From positions 496,001-560,000 of the forward strand of contig CALCUM010000002.1 of assembly GCA_937907245.1 (NCBI GenBank): a DNA stretch of 64,000 nucleotides, written 5' to 3'. Numbering within the stretch: the first letter of the stretch is position 1; each line of letters opens with the position of its first letter. Made by a program: the position numbers and the translations under genes. A model generated the notes under the pieces. The model saw only the letters and a list, made by a program, of their open reading frames with translations. It ran no database searches and was not told where the DNA came from. This document shows positions 1 through 11,634 of this stretch, piece by piece. The stretch is from an uncultured Rhodobiaceae bacterium (GTDB lineage Bacteria > Pseudomonadota > Alphaproteobacteria > RS24).

Positions 1-575
1 CCAATCATTACGAAAGCTTTGGCGAGCTGACGCTAGAAGTAAACCCCGGCCATATCGAGGCCGTGTTGAAATTCCTGCGCGACGATAGTGAGTGCGCCTT
101 CACCCAGTTAATCGACCTATGTGGCGCCGATTATCCTGAGCGTCCTTTGCGCTTTGATGTGGTGTATCACTTGCTATCGATGACCCAAAACCAACGCGTG
201 CGCGTGAAGCTGCAAGCGGGCGAAGAAACCCAAGTGCCAAGCGCCACAGGCTTGTTTGATGTGGCCGATTGGTTTGAGCGCGAAGCTTTCGACATGTATG
301 GCATTTTGTTTTCAGGCCATCCTGATTTGCGCCGTTTGCTGACCGACTATGGTTTTGAAGGCCATCCATTGCGTAAAGATTTCCCGCTCAGTGGCCATGT
401 GGAAGTGCGCTACGATGATGACGCCAAAAAAGTCATCCAAGAGCCGGTGTCTTTGGTGCAAGAGTTCCGCGATTTTGATTTCGAAAGCCCATGGGAGGGC
501 GCCCGCGCCGCCAATTTAATTCCCGATAGCTTACCAGGCGATGAAAAAGCCTCCAAAGAAGGGCAGGAGGGTTAA
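1..575 (+). CDS. nuoC: NADH-quinone oxidoreductase subunit C (5' partial)
   Basis: 30-kDa peripheral-arm subunit of respiratory complex I, which links the NADH-oxidising module to the quinone site together with NuoD. The reading frame is open from base 3 to the TAA at 573-575 (190 residues visible) and the true start lies upstream of the window. A GTG at 63 is internal: the residues before it ([12 protein letters not shown]) belong to the family. The family signature is present as [12 protein letters not shown] and [12 protein letters not shown]. It is followed two bases later by nuoD, with GGAGG at its own 3' end serving as the nuoD ribosome site. Confidence 0.95.
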   Translation, partial: NHYESFGELTLEVNPGHIEAVLKFLRDDSECAFTQLIDLCGADYPERPLRFDVVYHLLSMTQNQRVRVKLQAGEETQVPSATGLFDVADWFEREAFDMYGILFSGHPDLRRLLTDYGFEGHPLRKDFPLSGHVEVRYDDDAKKVIQEPVSLVQEFRDFDFESPWEGARAANLIPDSLPGDEKASKEGQEG

Positions 576-577
576 TT

Positions 578-1774
578 ATGTCAGCGACGACCCCACAAAA
601 CACCCAAGAAGACCGTAAGTTTACCATTAACTTCGGCCCCCAACACCCGGCCGCGCATGGCGTGCTGCGTTTGGTAATGGACCTAGACGGCGAGCGCGTT
701 GAGCGCATTGACCCGCATATTGGCCTGCTGCATCGCGGCACGGAAAAGCTCATTGAGCATAAAACCTACTTGCAAAGCCTGCCGTATTTCGATCGCCTCG
801 ATTACGTGTCGCCAATGAACCAAGAGCATGCCTATGCCTTGGCCGTTGAGCGCATGATGGGGGTCACTGTGCCAGCTCGCGGGCAATATATTCGGGTTCT
901 TTATTGCGAGATTGGCCGCATTCTCAACCATATTATGAACATCTGCACGCAAGCCCTCGACGTGGGCGCTTTGACGCCGATTACGTGGGGCTTTGAAGAG
1001 CGCGAAAAGCTGATGATTTTTTATGAACGTGCCTGTGGCGCGCGTTTGCATGCGGCTTATTTTCGTCCGGGCGGCGTGCATCAAGATTTGCCGCAAGCTT
1101 TGCTGAACGATATTGAGGCGTTTTGTGACCCATTCTTGAAAGTGCTGGACGATATTGAAGGCCTGTTGACCGATAGCCGTATTTTCAAACAACGTAATGT
1201 CGACATTGGCATTGTGACGCCGGAAGATGTTCAAAATTGGGGCATGTCGGGCGTTATGGCGCGTGGTTCTGGTTTGGCTTGGGATTTGCGCCGTTCGCAG
1301 CCCTATGAAGTTTACAACGATATGCAGTTCGATGTGCCCTTGGGTAAAAACGGCGATTGCTACGACCGCTATTTGTGCCGTGTCGAAGAAATGCGCCAGT
1401 CCATTCGCATTATGAAACAATGTTTGGCGAATATGCCAAGCGGGCCTGTGTCGTCGCAAGATGGCAAGGTTGTGCCACCCAAACGTGGCGAGATGAAACA
1501 ATCGATGGAAGCGCTCATTCACCACTTCAAACTTTACACCGAAGGCTATCATGTGCCCGAAGGCGAAGTTTATTCTGCCGTGGAAGCGCCCAAAGGCGAG
1601 TTCGGTGTCTATCTTATCTCGGATGGCTCGAACAAACCGTATCGGTGTAAAATTCGCGCGCCGGGCTTTGCCCATTTGCACGCGTTAGATTATTTGAGCC
1701 GCGATCATATGCTGGCCGATGTGTCGGCCATTCTGGGGTCGTTAGATATTGTATTTGGGGAAGTCGATCGATGA
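578..1774 (+). CDS. nuoD: NADH-quinone oxidoreductase subunit D
   Basis: 49-kDa subunit of complex I that forms much of the quinone-binding cavity at the junction of the peripheral and membrane arms. The length of 398 residues is usual for alphaproteobacteria. The N-terminal quinone-site motif [11 protein letters not shown] is at residues 18-28, followed by [10 protein letters not shown]. The C-terminus has the expected FGEVDR ending. A good AGGAGGG ribosome site precedes the ATG. The stop overlaps the nuoE start by four bases (ATGA), so the two are translationally coupled. Confidence 0.98.
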   Translation: MSATTPQNTQEDRKFTINFGPQHPAAHGVLRLVMDLDGERVERIDPHIGLLHRGTEKLIEHKTYLQSLPYFDRLDYVSPMNQEHAYALAVERMMGVTVPARGQYIRVLYCEIGRILNHIMNICTQALDVGALTPITWGFEEREKLMIFYERACGARLHAAYFRPGGVHQDLPQALLNDIEAFCDPFLKVLDDIEGLLTDSRIFKQRNVDIGIVTPEDVQNWGMSGVMARGSGLAWDLRRSQPYEVYNDMQFDVPLGKNGDCYDRYLCRVEEMRQSIRIMKQCLANMPSGPVSSQDGKVVPPKRGEMKQSMEALIHHFKLYTEGYHVPEGEVYSAVEAPKGEFGVYLISDGSNKPYRCKIRAPGFAHLHALDYLSRDHMLADVSAILGSLDIVFGEVDR

Positions 1775-2367
1775 GTGTACGCCGCCTACATGCAGACCAG
1801 CCGAGCAGCTTTGCTTTTACAGATGAAAACGTAAGCTGGGCGTCAGGCCAAATAGCTAAGTTTCCCGAAGGCCGCCAAGCCAGCGCAATTATTCCGCTGC
1901 TATGGCAAGCACAAAAGCAAGAAGGTTGGTTGTCAGAACCCGCTATTCGCTATGTTGCCGATATGCTGGCCATGCCGCACATTCGGGCAATGGAAGTGGC
2001 GACTTTTTATACGATGTTCAACTTGTCTCCCGTGGGCGAACACTTTGTGCAGCTTTGCGGCACAACGCCTTGCTGGTTGCGCGGGGCTGATGATTTAAAA
2101 TCGGTTTGCCGCAAAGTAATTGGCGAGCAAGGCGATATCACCGACGATGGCAAATTGAGCTGGCTCGAGGTTGAGTGCTTGGGTGCCTGCGTGAATGCGC
2201 CGATGGTGCAAATTAACGATGACTTTTACGAAGATTTGACGGCGGAAAATTTCGAGCAACTGCTCGACGACCTACGCAGCGGCAAACCCGTTGCTACGGG
2301 CCCGCAAAATAGCCGTCATGGATCCGAGCCCGAAGGTGGGCTTACTGTGTTGAAAGGTGACAAATAA
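1771..2367 (+). CDS. nuoE: NADH-quinone oxidoreductase subunit E
   Basis: 24-kDa subunit of the NADH dehydrogenase module of complex I, a thioredoxin-like protein carrying the 2Fe-2S cluster N1a. The cluster ligands are visible as C96-x4-C101 (CGTTPC) and C136-x3-C140 (CLGAC). The 198-residue length includes a roughly 30-residue C-terminal tail after the conserved domain, common in this class. The start overlaps the nuoD stop by four bases and the end abuts nuoF as TAATG. Confidence 0.97.
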   Translation: MSVRRLHADQPSSFAFTDENVSWASGQIAKFPEGRQASAIIPLLWQAQKQEGWLSEPAIRYVADMLAMPHIRAMEVATFYTMFNLSPVGEHFVQLCGTTPCWLRGADDLKSVCRKVIGEQGDITDDGKLSWLEVECLGACVNAPMVQINDDFYEDLTAENFEQLLDDLRSGKPVATGPQNSRHGSEPEGGLTVLKGDK

Positions 2368-3653
2368 TGTTGCGTGATGAAGACCGGATTTTCAAAAATA
2401 TTTATGGCCTACAAGGCGCTGACCTGACGGCTGCGAAAGCGCGCGGCGATTGGGATGGCACGGGCGAGTTGATTAAAAAAGGCCGCGACTGGGTGATCGA
2501 CGAAGTAAAGGCCTCTGGCTTGCGCGGGCGCGGTGGCGCGGGCTTCCCCACGGGGTTGAAATGGTCGTTTATGCCGAAAGAAAACGACGGTCGGCCACAT
2601 TATTTGGTGATTAACGCCGATGAGTCGGAGCCTGGCACATGCAAAGACCGTGATATTTTGCGCCATGAACCGCATAAATTGCTGGAAGGTTGCCTGCTGG
2701 CCGGTTTCGCTATGGGCGCCCATGCTTGTTATATTTATGTGCGCGGCGAATTTATTCGCGAGCGGGAAGCCGTGCAACGCGCGGTCGATGAAGCCTATGC
2801 AGCCGGTCTATTGGGCAAAAACGCCGCTGGCTCAGGTTGGGACTATGATATTTACGTCCACCATGGCGCAGGCGCTTATATTTGTGGCGAAGAAACCGCG
2901 CTGATTGAAAGCCTCGAAGGTAAAAAAGGTCAGCCGCGCTTGAAGCCACCTTTTCCGGCCAATATGGGCCTCTATGGTTGCCCAACGACCGTGAACAATG
3001 TGGAAAGCATTGCCGTGGCCCCGACGATTTGTCGTCGTGGTGGCGGTTGGTTCTCGGGTTTGGGGCGCGATGGCAATACGGGCACCAAGCTGTTTTGCAT
3101 TTCCGGCCATGTTAACAATCCGTGCAATGTCGAAGAAGAAATGGGCATTCCGCTCAAAGAGCTGATTGAAAAACACGCAGGCGGCGTTCGCGGCGGGTGG
3201 GACAATTTGCTGGCGGTTATTCCGGGCGGATCTTCGGTTCCGCTTTTGCCAAAAGAAATTTGCGACACAGTATTGATGGATTTCGACAGTCTCAAAGAAG
3301 TGCAGTCGGGGCTCGGGACGGCAGCGGTGATTGTGATGGATAAATCGACGGACATCATTAAGGCGATTGCGCGTATTTCGCATTTTTACAAACACGAAAG
3401 CTGCGGCCAATGCACGCCGTGCCGCGAAGGCACGGGCTGGATGTGGCGCGTGCTTGAGCGCATGGCCGCTGGCGAAGCGCAGGTCAAAGAAATTGATATG
3501 CTGCTGCAAGTGACCAAGCAAATTGAAGGGCATACTATTTGTGCGCTTGGCGATGCGGCGGCTTGGCCTGTGCAAGGGCTTATCCGGCATTTCCGTCCGC
3601 TCATCGAAGAGCGTTTGACGCGTGGGCCGGGCCATCAGGAGGCAGCTGAATAA
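2367..3653 (+). CDS. nuoF: NADH-quinone oxidoreductase subunit F
   Basis: 51-kDa subunit that binds NADH and FMN and holds the 4Fe-4S cluster N3, so it is the electron entry point of complex I. The FMN/NADH glycine-rich segment [10 protein letters not shown] is at residues 54-63. A second signature, [17 protein letters not shown], lies mid-protein. The cluster ligands are CGQCTPC near residues 345-351 and a distal Cys near 391 (TICALGDAA). The 428-residue length is normal. One-base TAATG overlaps at both ends show coupling with nuoE and nuoG. Confidence 0.98.
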   Translation: MLRDEDRIFKNIYGLQGADLTAAKARGDWDGTGELIKKGRDWVIDEVKASGLRGRGGAGFPTGLKWSFMPKENDGRPHYLVINADESEPGTCKDRDILRHEPHKLLEGCLLAGFAMGAHACYIYVRGEFIREREAVQRAVDEAYAAGLLGKNAAGSGWDYDIYVHHGAGAYICGEETALIESLEGKKGQPRLKPPFPANMGLYGCPTTVNNVESIAVAPTICRRGGGWFSGLGRDGNTGTKLFCISGHVNNPCNVEEEMGIPLKELIEKHAGGVRGGWDNLLAVIPGGSSVPLLPKEICDTVLMDFDSLKEVQSGLGTAAVIVMDKSTDIIKAIARISHFYKHESCGQCTPCREGTGWMWRVLERMAAGEAQVKEIDMLLQVTKQIEGHTICALGDAAAWPVQGLIRHFRPLIEERLTRGPGHQEAAE

Positions 3654-5725
3654 TGAGCGATCAGGTTAATCTTACGGTCGATGGGGTTCGCGTTTCCGTG
3701 GCGCCCGGCACCACAATTTTGCAGGCTTGTGAAGAAGCGGGTGCAGAAATTCCGCGCTTTTGCTACCACGAGCGTTTGTCGGTCGCCGGCAATTGTCGCA
3801 TGTGCTTGGTGGAGGTTGAAAAAGCTCCCAAGCCCGTGGCCAGTTGCGCGATGCCTGTGGCCCCCGATATGGTGGTCAGCACAAAATCAGACAGCGTAAA
3901 AGCCGCGCGCGAAGGCGTGATGGAGTTTTTGCTGATTAACCACCCGCTCGATTGCCCGATTTGCGACCAAGGTGGCGAATGTGACCTGCAAGACCAAGCG
4001 CTCGGATTTGGCGGTGACGTAAGCCGCTTTGCGGATAACAAACGTGCGGTAGAAAACAAACATATGGGGCCCCTCGTGAGCACCATTATGACGCGTTGCA
4101 TCCATTGCACCCGCTGCGTGCGCTTTGCCCAAGAAGTGGCGGGCGTGCCAGAGATTGGGGCTATTGGGCGCGGCGAAGACATGGAAATCACCACTTATTT
4201 GGAAGCCTCGCTGGACAGCGAAATGTCGGGCAATGTGATTGACCTGTGCCCTGTTGGTGCGCTGACCTCACGCCCATACGCGTTTACGGCTCGCCCTTGG
4301 GAGCTGAAGAAAACCGAAACCATCGATGTGATGGACGCCGTTGGCAGTAATATTCGCGTCGACACGCGAGGCCGCGAAGCGATGCGGATTATGCCGCGCA
4401 ACCACGATGATGTGAACGAAGAATGGCTTTCCGATAAGTCTCGTTTTGTTTGGGATGGCTTGAACACACAGCGTCTCGACCGCCCCTATGTGCGTGCCAG
4501 AAAAAACCTCGCGCCCGCCAGTTGGGACGATGCTTTTGCCTTGATTGCAAAAAAGCTGAAAGGCAAGGGCGCAAAAACAGCGGCCATTGCTGGCGATTTG
4601 GTTTGCGGCGAAGGGCAATTTGCCTTGAAGGCCTTGATGGATAAACTAGAAAGCCCGCATGTGGATTGTCGACAAGATGGCGCCAAGCTGTCTGGCCCAC
4701 GCGGAAACTATATTTTTAACACCAGCATTGCAGGCATTGAAGATGCCGATGCGCTCTTGCTCATTGGCACCAACCCGCGCTTAGAGGCGCCGGTTTTGAA
4801 TGCCCGTATTCGCAAGCGTTATTTGATGGGCAATTTTCCGATAGCTACCATAGGCGCGCCGGTTGAGTTGACCTATGGAGCCGAAAACATTGGCGCAGGC
4901 CCAGATACATTGGCCGACCTTTTAGCTGGCAAATATGGGTTTAGCGATGTTTTGGCGAAGGCCGAACGCCCGATGATTATCGTTGGCCAAGGCGCGCTCA
5001 CGCGTGAGGATGGCGATGCAGTTTTGGCCGCAGCGATTGAGCTGGCTGAAAAATCTTCGGCAATCTCGGACACATGGAACGGCTTTAACGTTTTGCACAC
5101 AGCCGCTGCGCGCGTGGCGGGGCTCGACCTTGGCCTATTGCCTGGCGAGGGTGGGCTGGATGTCGCTGGCATTCAAGACGCGGCGCAAAGCGGCGACGTG
5201 GAAACGGTAATCTTATATGGCGCAGATGAAATTGCGGGCGCGTCATTAGGCGATGCTTTTGTGATTTATATCGGCAGCCATGGCGATAGGGGTGCGCATC
5301 GTGCAGATGTTATTCTGCCAGCCGCCGCCTATACTGAGAAACAAGCGATTTACGTGAACACCGAAGGGCGTCCGCAAATGACAGAACAAGCGGCAACCCC
5401 GCCTGGCGAAGCGCGTGAAGATTGGAAAATCTTCCGGGCGCTGTCGGAAGTTCTGGGCCTGACTTTGCCATTTGATAATCTGGCTGAGCTGCGTAGCGCG
5501 ATGTTTGAAGTGGCACCGCATTTTGCCCAAATCGATGGCCTGAGTGAAAGCGCCACCCCGAAAGCGCCGGCAGCCAAGAAAATGGGCAAAGAGGCTTTTG
5601 CTTATAGCGTGACTGATTTCTATTTCACCAACCCCATTGCGCGTGCTTCGGCCACCATGGCCGATTGCGCCAAGGCCAAGCAGCAACGCTATGGCGAAAC
5701 CGAAGGGACCGGCACCCATGGATAG
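3653..5725 (+). CDS. nuoG: NADH-quinone oxidoreductase subunit G
   Basis: 75-kDa iron-sulfur subunit that carries electrons from NuoF/E towards the quinone. The N-terminal ferredoxin-like 2Fe-2S domain has C37, C48, C51 and C65. The His-Cys 4Fe-4S site is H97, C101, C104, C110. The second 4Fe-4S site is C149, C152, C155 and C199. The rest is a molybdopterin-oxidoreductase-like domain without catalytic function in this family. At 690 residues it is the mitochondrial/alphaproteobacterial size class. The stop overlaps the nuoH start by eight bases. Confidence 0.97.
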   Translation: MSDQVNLTVDGVRVSVAPGTTILQACEEAGAEIPRFCYHERLSVAGNCRMCLVEVEKAPKPVASCAMPVAPDMVVSTKSDSVKAAREGVMEFLLINHPLDCPICDQGGECDLQDQALGFGGDVSRFADNKRAVENKHMGPLVSTIMTRCIHCTRCVRFAQEVAGVPEIGAIGRGEDMEITTYLEASLDSEMSGNVIDLCPVGALTSRPYAFTARPWELKKTETIDVMDAVGSNIRVDTRGREAMRIMPRNHDDVNEEWLSDKSRFVWDGLNTQRLDRPYVRARKNLAPASWDDAFALIAKKLKGKGAKTAAIAGDLVCGEGQFALKALMDKLESPHVDCRQDGAKLSGPRGNYIFNTSIAGIEDADALLLIGTNPRLEAPVLNARIRKRYLMGNFPIATIGAPVELTYGAENIGAGPDTLADLLAGKYGFSDVLAKAERPMIIVGQGALTREDGDAVLAAAIELAEKSSAISDTWNGFNVLHTAAARVAGLDLGLLPGEGGLDVAGIQDAAQSGDVETVILYGADEIAGASLGDAFVIYIGSHGDRGAHRADVILPAAAYTEKQAIYVNTEGRPQMTEQAATPPGEAREDWKIFRALSEVLGLTLPFDNLAELRSAMFEVAPHFAQIDGLSESATPKAPAAKKMGKEAFAYSVTDFYFTNPIARASATMADCAKAKQQRYGETEGTGTHG

Positions 5726-6728
5726 CGCATTTTTCGATAGCTATATTTGGCCAGCCCTTGTGGTGACGCTGCACTCTTTGGCGATTATTTTGGCGCTCCT
5801 CGTGTCTTTGGCTTTTTTCATGCTGGCCGACCGTAAAATTTGGGCGGCAGCGCAATTGCGCAAAGGCCCAACGGTAGTTGGCCCCTTTGGCTTGCTGCAA
5901 AGTTTTGCTGATATTGCCAAATATTTGTTCAAAGAGATTATCATTCCCACCACGGCCAATAAGCCGGTTTTCCTGCTGGCGCCTTTCGTGACCATGTTCT
6001 TGGCGCTAAGTGCTTGGGCGGTTATTCCGGTCAATGAAGGCTGGGCGGTGGCTGATATTAATGTCGGTATTTTGTATATTTTCGCGATTTCCTCGCTCGG
6101 CGTTTACGGCGTGATTATGGGCGGTTGGGCTTCTAATTCCAAATATCCGTTTCTTGGCGCGCTGCGCTCGGCGGCGCAAATGGTTTCTTACGAGGTTTCC
6201 ATTGGCTTGGTTATCATTACGGTTTTGCTATGTGTGGGCTCACTGAACTTAACCGATATTGTCTTGGCGCAAAAAACCGTCTGGTTTGCCGTGCCGCTAT
6301 TTCCTATGTTTGTGGTTTTCTTTATCTCGGCTTTGGCCGAGACCAATCGCCCGCCTTTCGATTTGCCGGAAGCGGAAAGTGAATTGGTCTCAGGCTTTAT
6401 GACCGAATACTCATCGACACCTTATGTGGTGTTCATGATCGGCGAATTGGCCAACATCGTTTTGATGTGCGCCATGATGACCATCCTTTTCTTGGGGGGC
6501 TGGTTGCCACCGGTTGATATCGCGCCGTTTAATTGGGTGCCGGGCCCGGTCTGGTTCATCATCAAAATGGGCTTCATGTTCTTTATGTTCGCGATGATGA
6601 AAGTTATCGTGCCGCGCTATCGCTACGACCAATTGATGCGTTTGGGCTGGAAAGTGTTTCTGCCTATCTCGCTTATCTATGTCGTTTTGGTAGCGGGTTT
6701 CTTGCAATTTTTTGATATGGCTTCTTAA
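5718..6728 (+). CDS. nuoH: NADH-quinone oxidoreductase subunit H
   Basis: ND1-type membrane subunit at the base of the quinone channel. Translation from the ATG at 5718 gives 336 residues starting [11 protein letters not shown]. An upstream in-frame ATG at 5637 would add 27 residues that are out-of-frame nuoG sequence and was not chosen. Eight or so hydrophobic helices are visible. The conserved loop [19 protein letters not shown], which contacts quinone, is present. The start overlaps the nuoG stop by eight bases. Confidence 0.96.
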   Translation: MDSAFFDSYIWPALVVTLHSLAIILALLVSLAFFMLADRKIWAAAQLRKGPTVVGPFGLLQSFADIAKYLFKEIIIPTTANKPVFLLAPFVTMFLALSAWAVIPVNEGWAVADINVGILYIFAISSLGVYGVIMGGWASNSKYPFLGALRSAAQMVSYEVSIGLVIITVLLCVGSLNLTDIVLAQKTVWFAVPLFPMFVVFFISALAETNRPPFDLPEAESELVSGFMTEYSSTPYVVFMIGELANIVLMCAMMTILFLGGWLPPVDIAPFNWVPGPVWFIIKMGFMFFMFAMMKVIVPRYRYDQLMRLGWKVFLPISLIYVVLVAGFLQFFDMAS

Positions 6729-6739
6729 GGGTTTTTGGT

Positions 6740-7231
6740 ATGGCTTGGTTAGACCGCACAGCTCGCAGTTTGTTTTTGATAGAATTCGTCTCGGCGTTTC
6801 GTTTGGCGCTTGGCTATTTTTTCGGCAAAAAAGCGACCATTAATTATCCGCATGAGAAGGGCCCTTTGAGCCCGCGCTTTCGGGGCGAGCACGCTTTACG
6901 CCGCTATCCGAACGGCCAAGAACGCTGCATTGCTTGCAAACTTTGTGAAGCCATTTGCCCAGCCCAAGCCATAACCATTGAGGCGGGGCCGCGTAATAAT
7001 GATGGCACGCGTCGCACCGTGCGTTACGACATCGATATGGTAAAATGTATTTATTGCGGTTTCTGCCAAGAAGCGTGTCCGGTGGATGCGATTGTGGAAG
7101 GGCCAAACTTTGAATTTGCAACCGAAACACGCGAAGAGCTGGTCTATGATAAAGCCAAATTGCTGACCAATGGCGATCGTTGGGAAGTGGAAATTGCAAA
7201 AAATATCGAGCTAGACGCTCCTTACCGGTAG
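6740..7231 (+). CDS. nuoI: NADH-quinone oxidoreductase subunit I
   Basis: 23-kDa subunit with two 4Fe-4S clusters (N6a and N6b) that pass electrons to the last cluster in NuoB. Two classical motifs are visible: [12 protein letters not shown] near residues 62-73 and [12 protein letters not shown] near 102-113. The length of 163 residues and the N-terminal amphipathic stretch ([20 protein letters not shown]) match the alphaproteobacterial/mitochondrial form. It lies 11 bases after nuoH and 7 before nuoJ. Confidence 0.98.
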   Translation: MAWLDRTARSLFLIEFVSAFRLALGYFFGKKATINYPHEKGPLSPRFRGEHALRRYPNGQERCIACKLCEAICPAQAITIEAGPRNNDGTRRTVRYDIDMVKCIYCGFCQEACPVDAIVEGPNFEFATETREELVYDKAKLLTNGDRWEVEIAKNIELDAPYR

Positions 7232-7238
7232 AAAACTT

Positions 7239-7844
7239 ATGACGCTTACATCTCTTGCCTTTTATCTGTTTGCCTCGGTTTCCGTGGCCAGTGCCTTTAT
7301 GGTTATTGCGTCGCGCAATCCGGTTTATTCGGTGCTGTTTCTCATTCTCACCTTCTTTAACGCGGCCGGCCTGTTTGTCTTGCTGGGGGCTGAGTTTCTC
7401 GCGCTTATTTTGGTCGTGGTTTATGTGGGGGCCGTGGCGGTCTTATTCTTGTTCGTCGTGATGATGCTGGACATTGACTTTGCCGAGCTGAACGAAGGGT
7501 TTTTGCAATATATGCCCATTGGCGCGACCGTCGGGTTAATTCTTCTGCTGGAGCTATTGCTGGTGTTTGGCGCCTCGTCCACCTTGGTAGACAAAGGACA
7601 ATTGCCAAGCGCGACACCCGAAGGCATGACCAATGCGGAAGCCTTGGGGCGCGTGCTGTATACGGATTATATCTTCTTATTCCAAACCGCGGGCGCCATT
7701 TTGCTGGTCGCGATGATTGGGGCCATTGTGTTGACCTTGGTTAAATCGAACAATCCAAAACGCCAAGACATCGCCAAGCAAAACGCGCGCACGCGCGAAG
7801 ATGCGGTCGAGCTGGTGGATATTAAACCTGGGGAAGGTATTTAG
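7239..7844 (+). CDS. nuoJ: NADH-quinone oxidoreductase subunit J
   Basis: ND6-type membrane subunit of complex I, 201 residues with about five hydrophobic helices. The conserved segment with a pi-bulge helix, VVYVGAVAVLFLFVVMML, is visible near residues 58-75. A charged C-terminal tail follows the last helix. Position between nuoI and nuoK is the standard order. No unusual feature was seen. Confidence 0.96.
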   Translation: MTLTSLAFYLFASVSVASAFMVIASRNPVYSVLFLILTFFNAAGLFVLLGAEFLALILVVVYVGAVAVLFLFVVMMLDIDFAELNEGFLQYMPIGATVGLILLLELLLVFGASSTLVDKGQLPSATPEGMTNAEALGRVLYTDYIFLFQTAGAILLVAMIGAIVLTLVKSNNPKRQDIAKQNARTREDAVELVDIKPGEGI

Positions 7845-7853
7845 GAACGCACG

Positions 7854-8159
7854 ATGATTGGACTTACACATTATCTTACGCTGGCTGCCATATTGTTTAC
7901 CATTGGCGTGTTCGGCATTTTCCTAAACCGGAAAAACGTCATCATTATTCTCATGTCGATTGAGCTGATGCTCTTGGCCGTGAATATTAACCTCGTGGCT
8001 TTTTCGGCCTATCTCGGCGATTTGGTGGGGCAAGTATTTGCGCTCCTCGTGCTGACGGTAGCCGCTGGGGAGGCCGCGATTGGCCTTGCCATTCTTGTTG
8101 TTTATTTCCGTAATCGTGGCGGCATCGCAATTGAAGATGTCAGTCAGATGAAAGGCTAA
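7854..8159 (+). CDS. nuoK: NADH-quinone oxidoreductase subunit K
   Basis: ND4L-type membrane subunit, 101 residues with three transmembrane helices. The two buried glutamates used in proton transfer are present in [14 protein letters not shown] and [11 protein letters not shown]. The spacing to nuoJ (9 bases) and nuoL (3 bases) is operonic. The length and order are typical. Confidence 0.97.
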   Translation: MIGLTHYLTLAAILFTIGVFGIFLNRKNVIIILMSIELMLLAVNINLVAFSAYLGDLVGQVFALLVLTVAAGEAAIGLAILVVYFRNRGGIAIEDVSQMKG

Positions 8160-8162
8160 CCC

Positions 8163-10091
8163 ATGTATCAGGCGATTGTCTTTTTCCCGCTCCTTGGAGC
8201 GCTTATTGCGGGCTTGTTTGGCCGTGTTATCGGCCACCGGAACTCTGAATATATCACCACGGGACTGCTGATAATTTCAGCTTTATTGTCTTGCGTGGCT
8301 TTTGTGGATGTTGGGGTGAATGGCAATTCTGGCAAAGTTTTGGTTCTGAGCTGGTTGCAATCGGGCAGTCTATCCATTGATTGGACTTTGCGCATTGATA
8401 CGCTCACCGTGGTGATGCTGGTTGTCGTCACCGGAGTTTCTTCCCTCGTGCATGTCTATTCCATTGGCTATATGAGCCACGACGAGCATCGGGCTCGTTT
8501 CTTTGCTTATCTCTCCCTTTTCACCTTCATGATGCTGATGCTGGTAACGGCGGACAATTTTTTGCAGCTATTCTTCGGCTGGGAAGGCGTGGGGCTCGCG
8601 TCTTATTTGTTGATCGGTTTCTGGTTTAAAAAAGCCTCGGCCAATGCGGCGGCGATGAAAGCTTTTGTTGTCAATCGGGTAGGGGACTTTGGTCTCATCC
8701 TCGGCATGTCGGCGATTTACTATTCGGTTGGCTCCTTGCAATTTGACGAAGTCTTTGCTGCGGCCGGTGCTTTGGCCAACGGAAAATTTGACTTCCTCGG
8801 CATGACCTTGCCAATGCTGACGACTATCTGTTTGCTATTGTTCATGGGTGCCATGGGCAAGTCGGCACAATTTTTGCTGCATACGTGGCTGCCAGACGCG
8901 ATGGAAGGCCCGACCCCCGTGTCGGCGCTCATTCATGCCGCGACCATGGTCACCGCAGGTGTTTTTCTCGTAGCGCGTTGCTCGCCCTTATTCGAGATGT
9001 CGCAAACGGCGCTGAATGTGGTGATTGTCATTGGCGCGATTACCGCGTTTTTTGCTGCCACCGTCGGGCTGGTGCAAAATGATATTAAGCGCGTCATCGC
9101 TTATTCTACCTGTTCGCAGCTTGGCTATATGTTTGTTGGGCTGGGCATTGGTGCCTATCAGGCGGCCATGTTCCATTTGTTCACCCATGCCTTTTTTAAA
9201 GCATTGCTGTTCTTAGGGGCTGGCTCGGTTATTCATGCCATGGGCGACGAACAAGATATGCGCAAAATGGGCGGCCTTCGGCAGCTCATTCCGGCTACTT
9301 TCTTAATGATGTTCATTGGCACGATTGCGCTGACTGGCTTTCCGCTTACCGCGGGGTATTTCTCCAAGGATGCGATTATCGAAGGGGCTTTTGCGGCACA
9401 TGCGGGGCCGCATATGTTTGCCTTTGCTTTGCTGATTATTGCCGCGTTTTTTACGTCGTTTTATAGCTGGCGTTTAATGTTCTTAACGTTTTTTGGCGCG
9501 CCGCGTTGCTCTAATGAAACGCTGAGCCATGTGCATGAAAGTCCACCGGTTATGCTGGTGCCGCTTATCGTGCTGGCGTTTGGGGCTTTATTGGCTGGCT
9601 TGGCCTTCTCGGGGATGTTTATTGGCGATGCACAAACCGCTTTTTGGAATGGCACGATTTTCACCTCGGCTGACAATCATGTGCTGCATGATTTGCACAA
9701 TGTGCCGACCTGGGTGAAATTGCTTCCGTTGGTGATGATGCTATCTGGTTTTGTTTTGGCGTATATTATGTACATCCGCTATCCAAAATGGCCGGGCGAA
9801 ATTGCCGAGCAGCACGACCTGATTTACAAGTTCTTGCTCAATAAATGGTATTTCGACGAGATTTACGACTTCCTTTTCGTGCGTCCAGCTAAATGGATTG
9901 CGCGGGTTCTTTGGAAGGGTGGCGATGGCGCCATTATTGATGGTTTGGGGCCAGACGGCATTGCGTCGAGCGTGATGCGCATCACGCGCCGCGTTGTCGG
10001 TCTGCAAACGGGTTTTGTTTATCATTATGCTTTTGTCATGTTGCTGGGTGTCGCCAGTTTCGTGACTTGGCTGATGCTAACGGCGCAATAG
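8163..10091 (+). CDS. nuoL: NADH-quinone oxidoreductase subunit L
   Basis: ND5-type antiporter-like proton-pumping subunit at the distal end of the complex I membrane arm. The length of 642 residues fits the family, with about 16 helices including the long lateral helix region at the C-terminus. The conserved block [16 protein letters not shown] is near residues 139-154. The lysine- and histidine-bearing channel segment ([20 protein letters not shown]) follows near 238-257. Confidence 0.98.
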   Translation: MYQAIVFFPLLGALIAGLFGRVIGHRNSEYITTGLLIISALLSCVAFVDVGVNGNSGKVLVLSWLQSGSLSIDWTLRIDTLTVVMLVVVTGVSSLVHVYSIGYMSHDEHRARFFAYLSLFTFMMLMLVTADNFLQLFFGWEGVGLASYLLIGFWFKKASANAAAMKAFVVNRVGDFGLILGMSAIYYSVGSLQFDEVFAAAGALANGKFDFLGMTLPMLTTICLLLFMGAMGKSAQFLLHTWLPDAMEGPTPVSALIHAATMVTAGVFLVARCSPLFEMSQTALNVVIVIGAITAFFAATVGLVQNDIKRVIAYSTCSQLGYMFVGLGIGAYQAAMFHLFTHAFFKALLFLGAGSVIHAMGDEQDMRKMGGLRQLIPATFLMMFIGTIALTGFPLTAGYFSKDAIIEGAFAAHAGPHMFAFALLIIAAFFTSFYSWRLMFLTFFGAPRCSNETLSHVHESPPVMLVPLIVLAFGALLAGLAFSGMFIGDAQTAFWNGTIFTSADNHVLHDLHNVPTWVKLLPLVMMLSGFVLAYIMYIRYPKWPGEIAEQHDLIYKFLLNKWYFDEIYDFLFVRPAKWIARVLWKGGDGAIIDGLGPDGIASSVMRITRRVVGLQTGFVYHYAFVMLLGVASFVTWLMLTAQ

Positions 10092-10112
10092 GGAAGATAT
10101 AGGAATACGCAT

Positions 10113-11630
10113 ATGATTGATTGGCCGCTTCTCTCGACCCTCACATTTTTACCGCTTCTCGGCGCTGTGTTCATCTTATTGGTGCGCGGCGACGAAGAAA
10201 CAGTAGCGGCAAACTCACGTGCCGTGGCGCTTTGGACGACCGTGGTAACTTTGCTGCTCAGCATTTTCATGGTTACGCGCTTTGATGGCAGCGAGGCTGG
10301 CTTTCAATTTGTTGAGCGCGCGCAATGGTTAGCGCCCGGCATTGATTACGCTATGGGCGTGGATGGCATCTCGGTGTTGTTCGTTGTGCTTACCGCCGCG
10401 CTGATGCCGATTTGTATTCTGGCGAGTTGGGTCTCGGTGAAAACCCGTGTGCGCGAGTATATGTTGGCTTTCTTGGTGCTCGAAACGCTGATGATTGGCG
10501 TTTTTTGCTCCATGGATATCATTCTTTTCTATCTGTTCTTTGAAGCGGGTCTCATTCCAATGTTCCTAATCATTGGTATCTGGGGCGGCGCTCGACGGAT
10601 TTATGCGAGCTTTAAATTCTTCCTCTACACATTGGTTGGCTCGGTTCTTATGCTTCTGGCCATTTTGTATATGTATTGGCAGACTGGCACGACCTTCATT
10701 CCAGACTTGGCGGCGCATGGCTTTGGGGCTGATGTGCAGACTTGGCTATGGCTCGCGTTCTTCGCTAGTTTTGCGGTTAAAATGCCAATGTGGCCCGTGC
10801 ATACATGGTTACCAGACGCGCACGTGGAAGCGCCAACAGCGGGCTCGGTTATTCTGGCGGGTGTGCTGCTCAAAATGGGCGGCTACGGTTTCTTGCGCTT
10901 CTCTTTGCCCATGTTCCCCGTCGCCTCGGATATGTTCTCGCCGATGGTGCTAGCGCTAAGCGCGATTGCGATTGTGTATACCTCGCTTGTGGCCTTCGCC
11001 CAAGAGGACATGAAAAAGCTCATCGCTTATTCTTCGGTCGCGCATATGGGGTTTGTGACCATGGGTATTTTCTCGGCCACCATTCAAGGTGTGCAAGGGG
11101 CTGTGTTTCAAATGCTGTCACATGGTTGGATTTCAGGCGCGCTGTTTTTATGCGTCGGCGTGGTCTACGACCGCATGCATACGCGTGAAATTGCGGCCTA
11201 TGGCGGCTTGGCCAACCGCATGCCAATTTTCGCCACGGTGTTTTTGCTGTTCACCATGGCCAATGTCGGCTTGCCAGGCACCTCCGGTTTTGTTGGTGAA
11301 TTCTTGACGATTATTGGCACGTTCCAAGTCAGCACATGGACGGCCTTATTTGCCGCCAGTGGCGTCATTTTCTCAGCCGTCTACGCGCTATCGCTTTATC
11401 GCCGCGTGAGCTTGGGTCGTATTGAGCACGAAGGCTTGCAGCAAATTGCCGATATGGATCGTCGCGAAATATTTATCATCGCGCCTTTGGTGATTGCGAC
11501 AATATTATTTGGTTTCTGGCCGATGCCAATTCTAGAGTTAACCGCGCCGTCGGTAGAAGCGCTAGTGTCGGGGTATCAAGAGGCTTTGGCCAATCACTAT
11601 TCTGGCCTCGAAGTGCAGGCGGTGGAGTAA
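10113..11630 (+). CDS. nuoM: NADH-quinone oxidoreductase subunit M
   Basis: ND4-type antiporter-like proton-pumping subunit, 505 residues with about 14 helices. The conserved block [18 protein letters not shown] is near residues 140-157. The channel segment [20 protein letters not shown] follows in the middle of the protein. The gap of 21 bases to nuoL contains a weak GGAAGATATAGGAA-like ribosome site. The 3' spacing to nuoN is four bases. Confidence 0.98.
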   Translation: MIDWPLLSTLTFLPLLGAVFILLVRGDEETVAANSRAVALWTTVVTLLLSIFMVTRFDGSEAGFQFVERAQWLAPGIDYAMGVDGISVLFVVLTAALMPICILASWVSVKTRVREYMLAFLVLETLMIGVFCSMDIILFYLFFEAGLIPMFLIIGIWGGARRIYASFKFFLYTLVGSVLMLLAILYMYWQTGTTFIPDLAAHGFGADVQTWLWLAFFASFAVKMPMWPVHTWLPDAHVEAPTAGSVILAGVLLKMGGYGFLRFSLPMFPVASDMFSPMVLALSAIAIVYTSLVAFAQEDMKKLIAYSSVAHMGFVTMGIFSATIQGVQGAVFQMLSHGWISGALFLCVGVVYDRMHTREIAAYGGLANRMPIFATVFLLFTMANVGLPGTSGFVGEFLTIIGTFQVSTWTALFAASGVIFSAVYALSLYRRVSLGRIEHEGLQQIADMDRREIFIIAPLVIATILFGFWPMPILELTAPSVEALVSGYQEALANHYSGLEVQAVE

Positions 11631-11634
11631 GACC

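Noticed and set aside
63-575. GTG at 63 as the nuoC start
   Set aside because: The frame stays open to the window edge and the residues before 63 are typical NuoC sequence, so the gene is simply cut by the window.
683-1681. Long antisense open frame opposite nuoD (332 codons)
   Set aside because: Shadow of the nuoD codon pattern; no family resemblance and no ribosome site. The same holds for similar frames opposite nuoF, frr and others.
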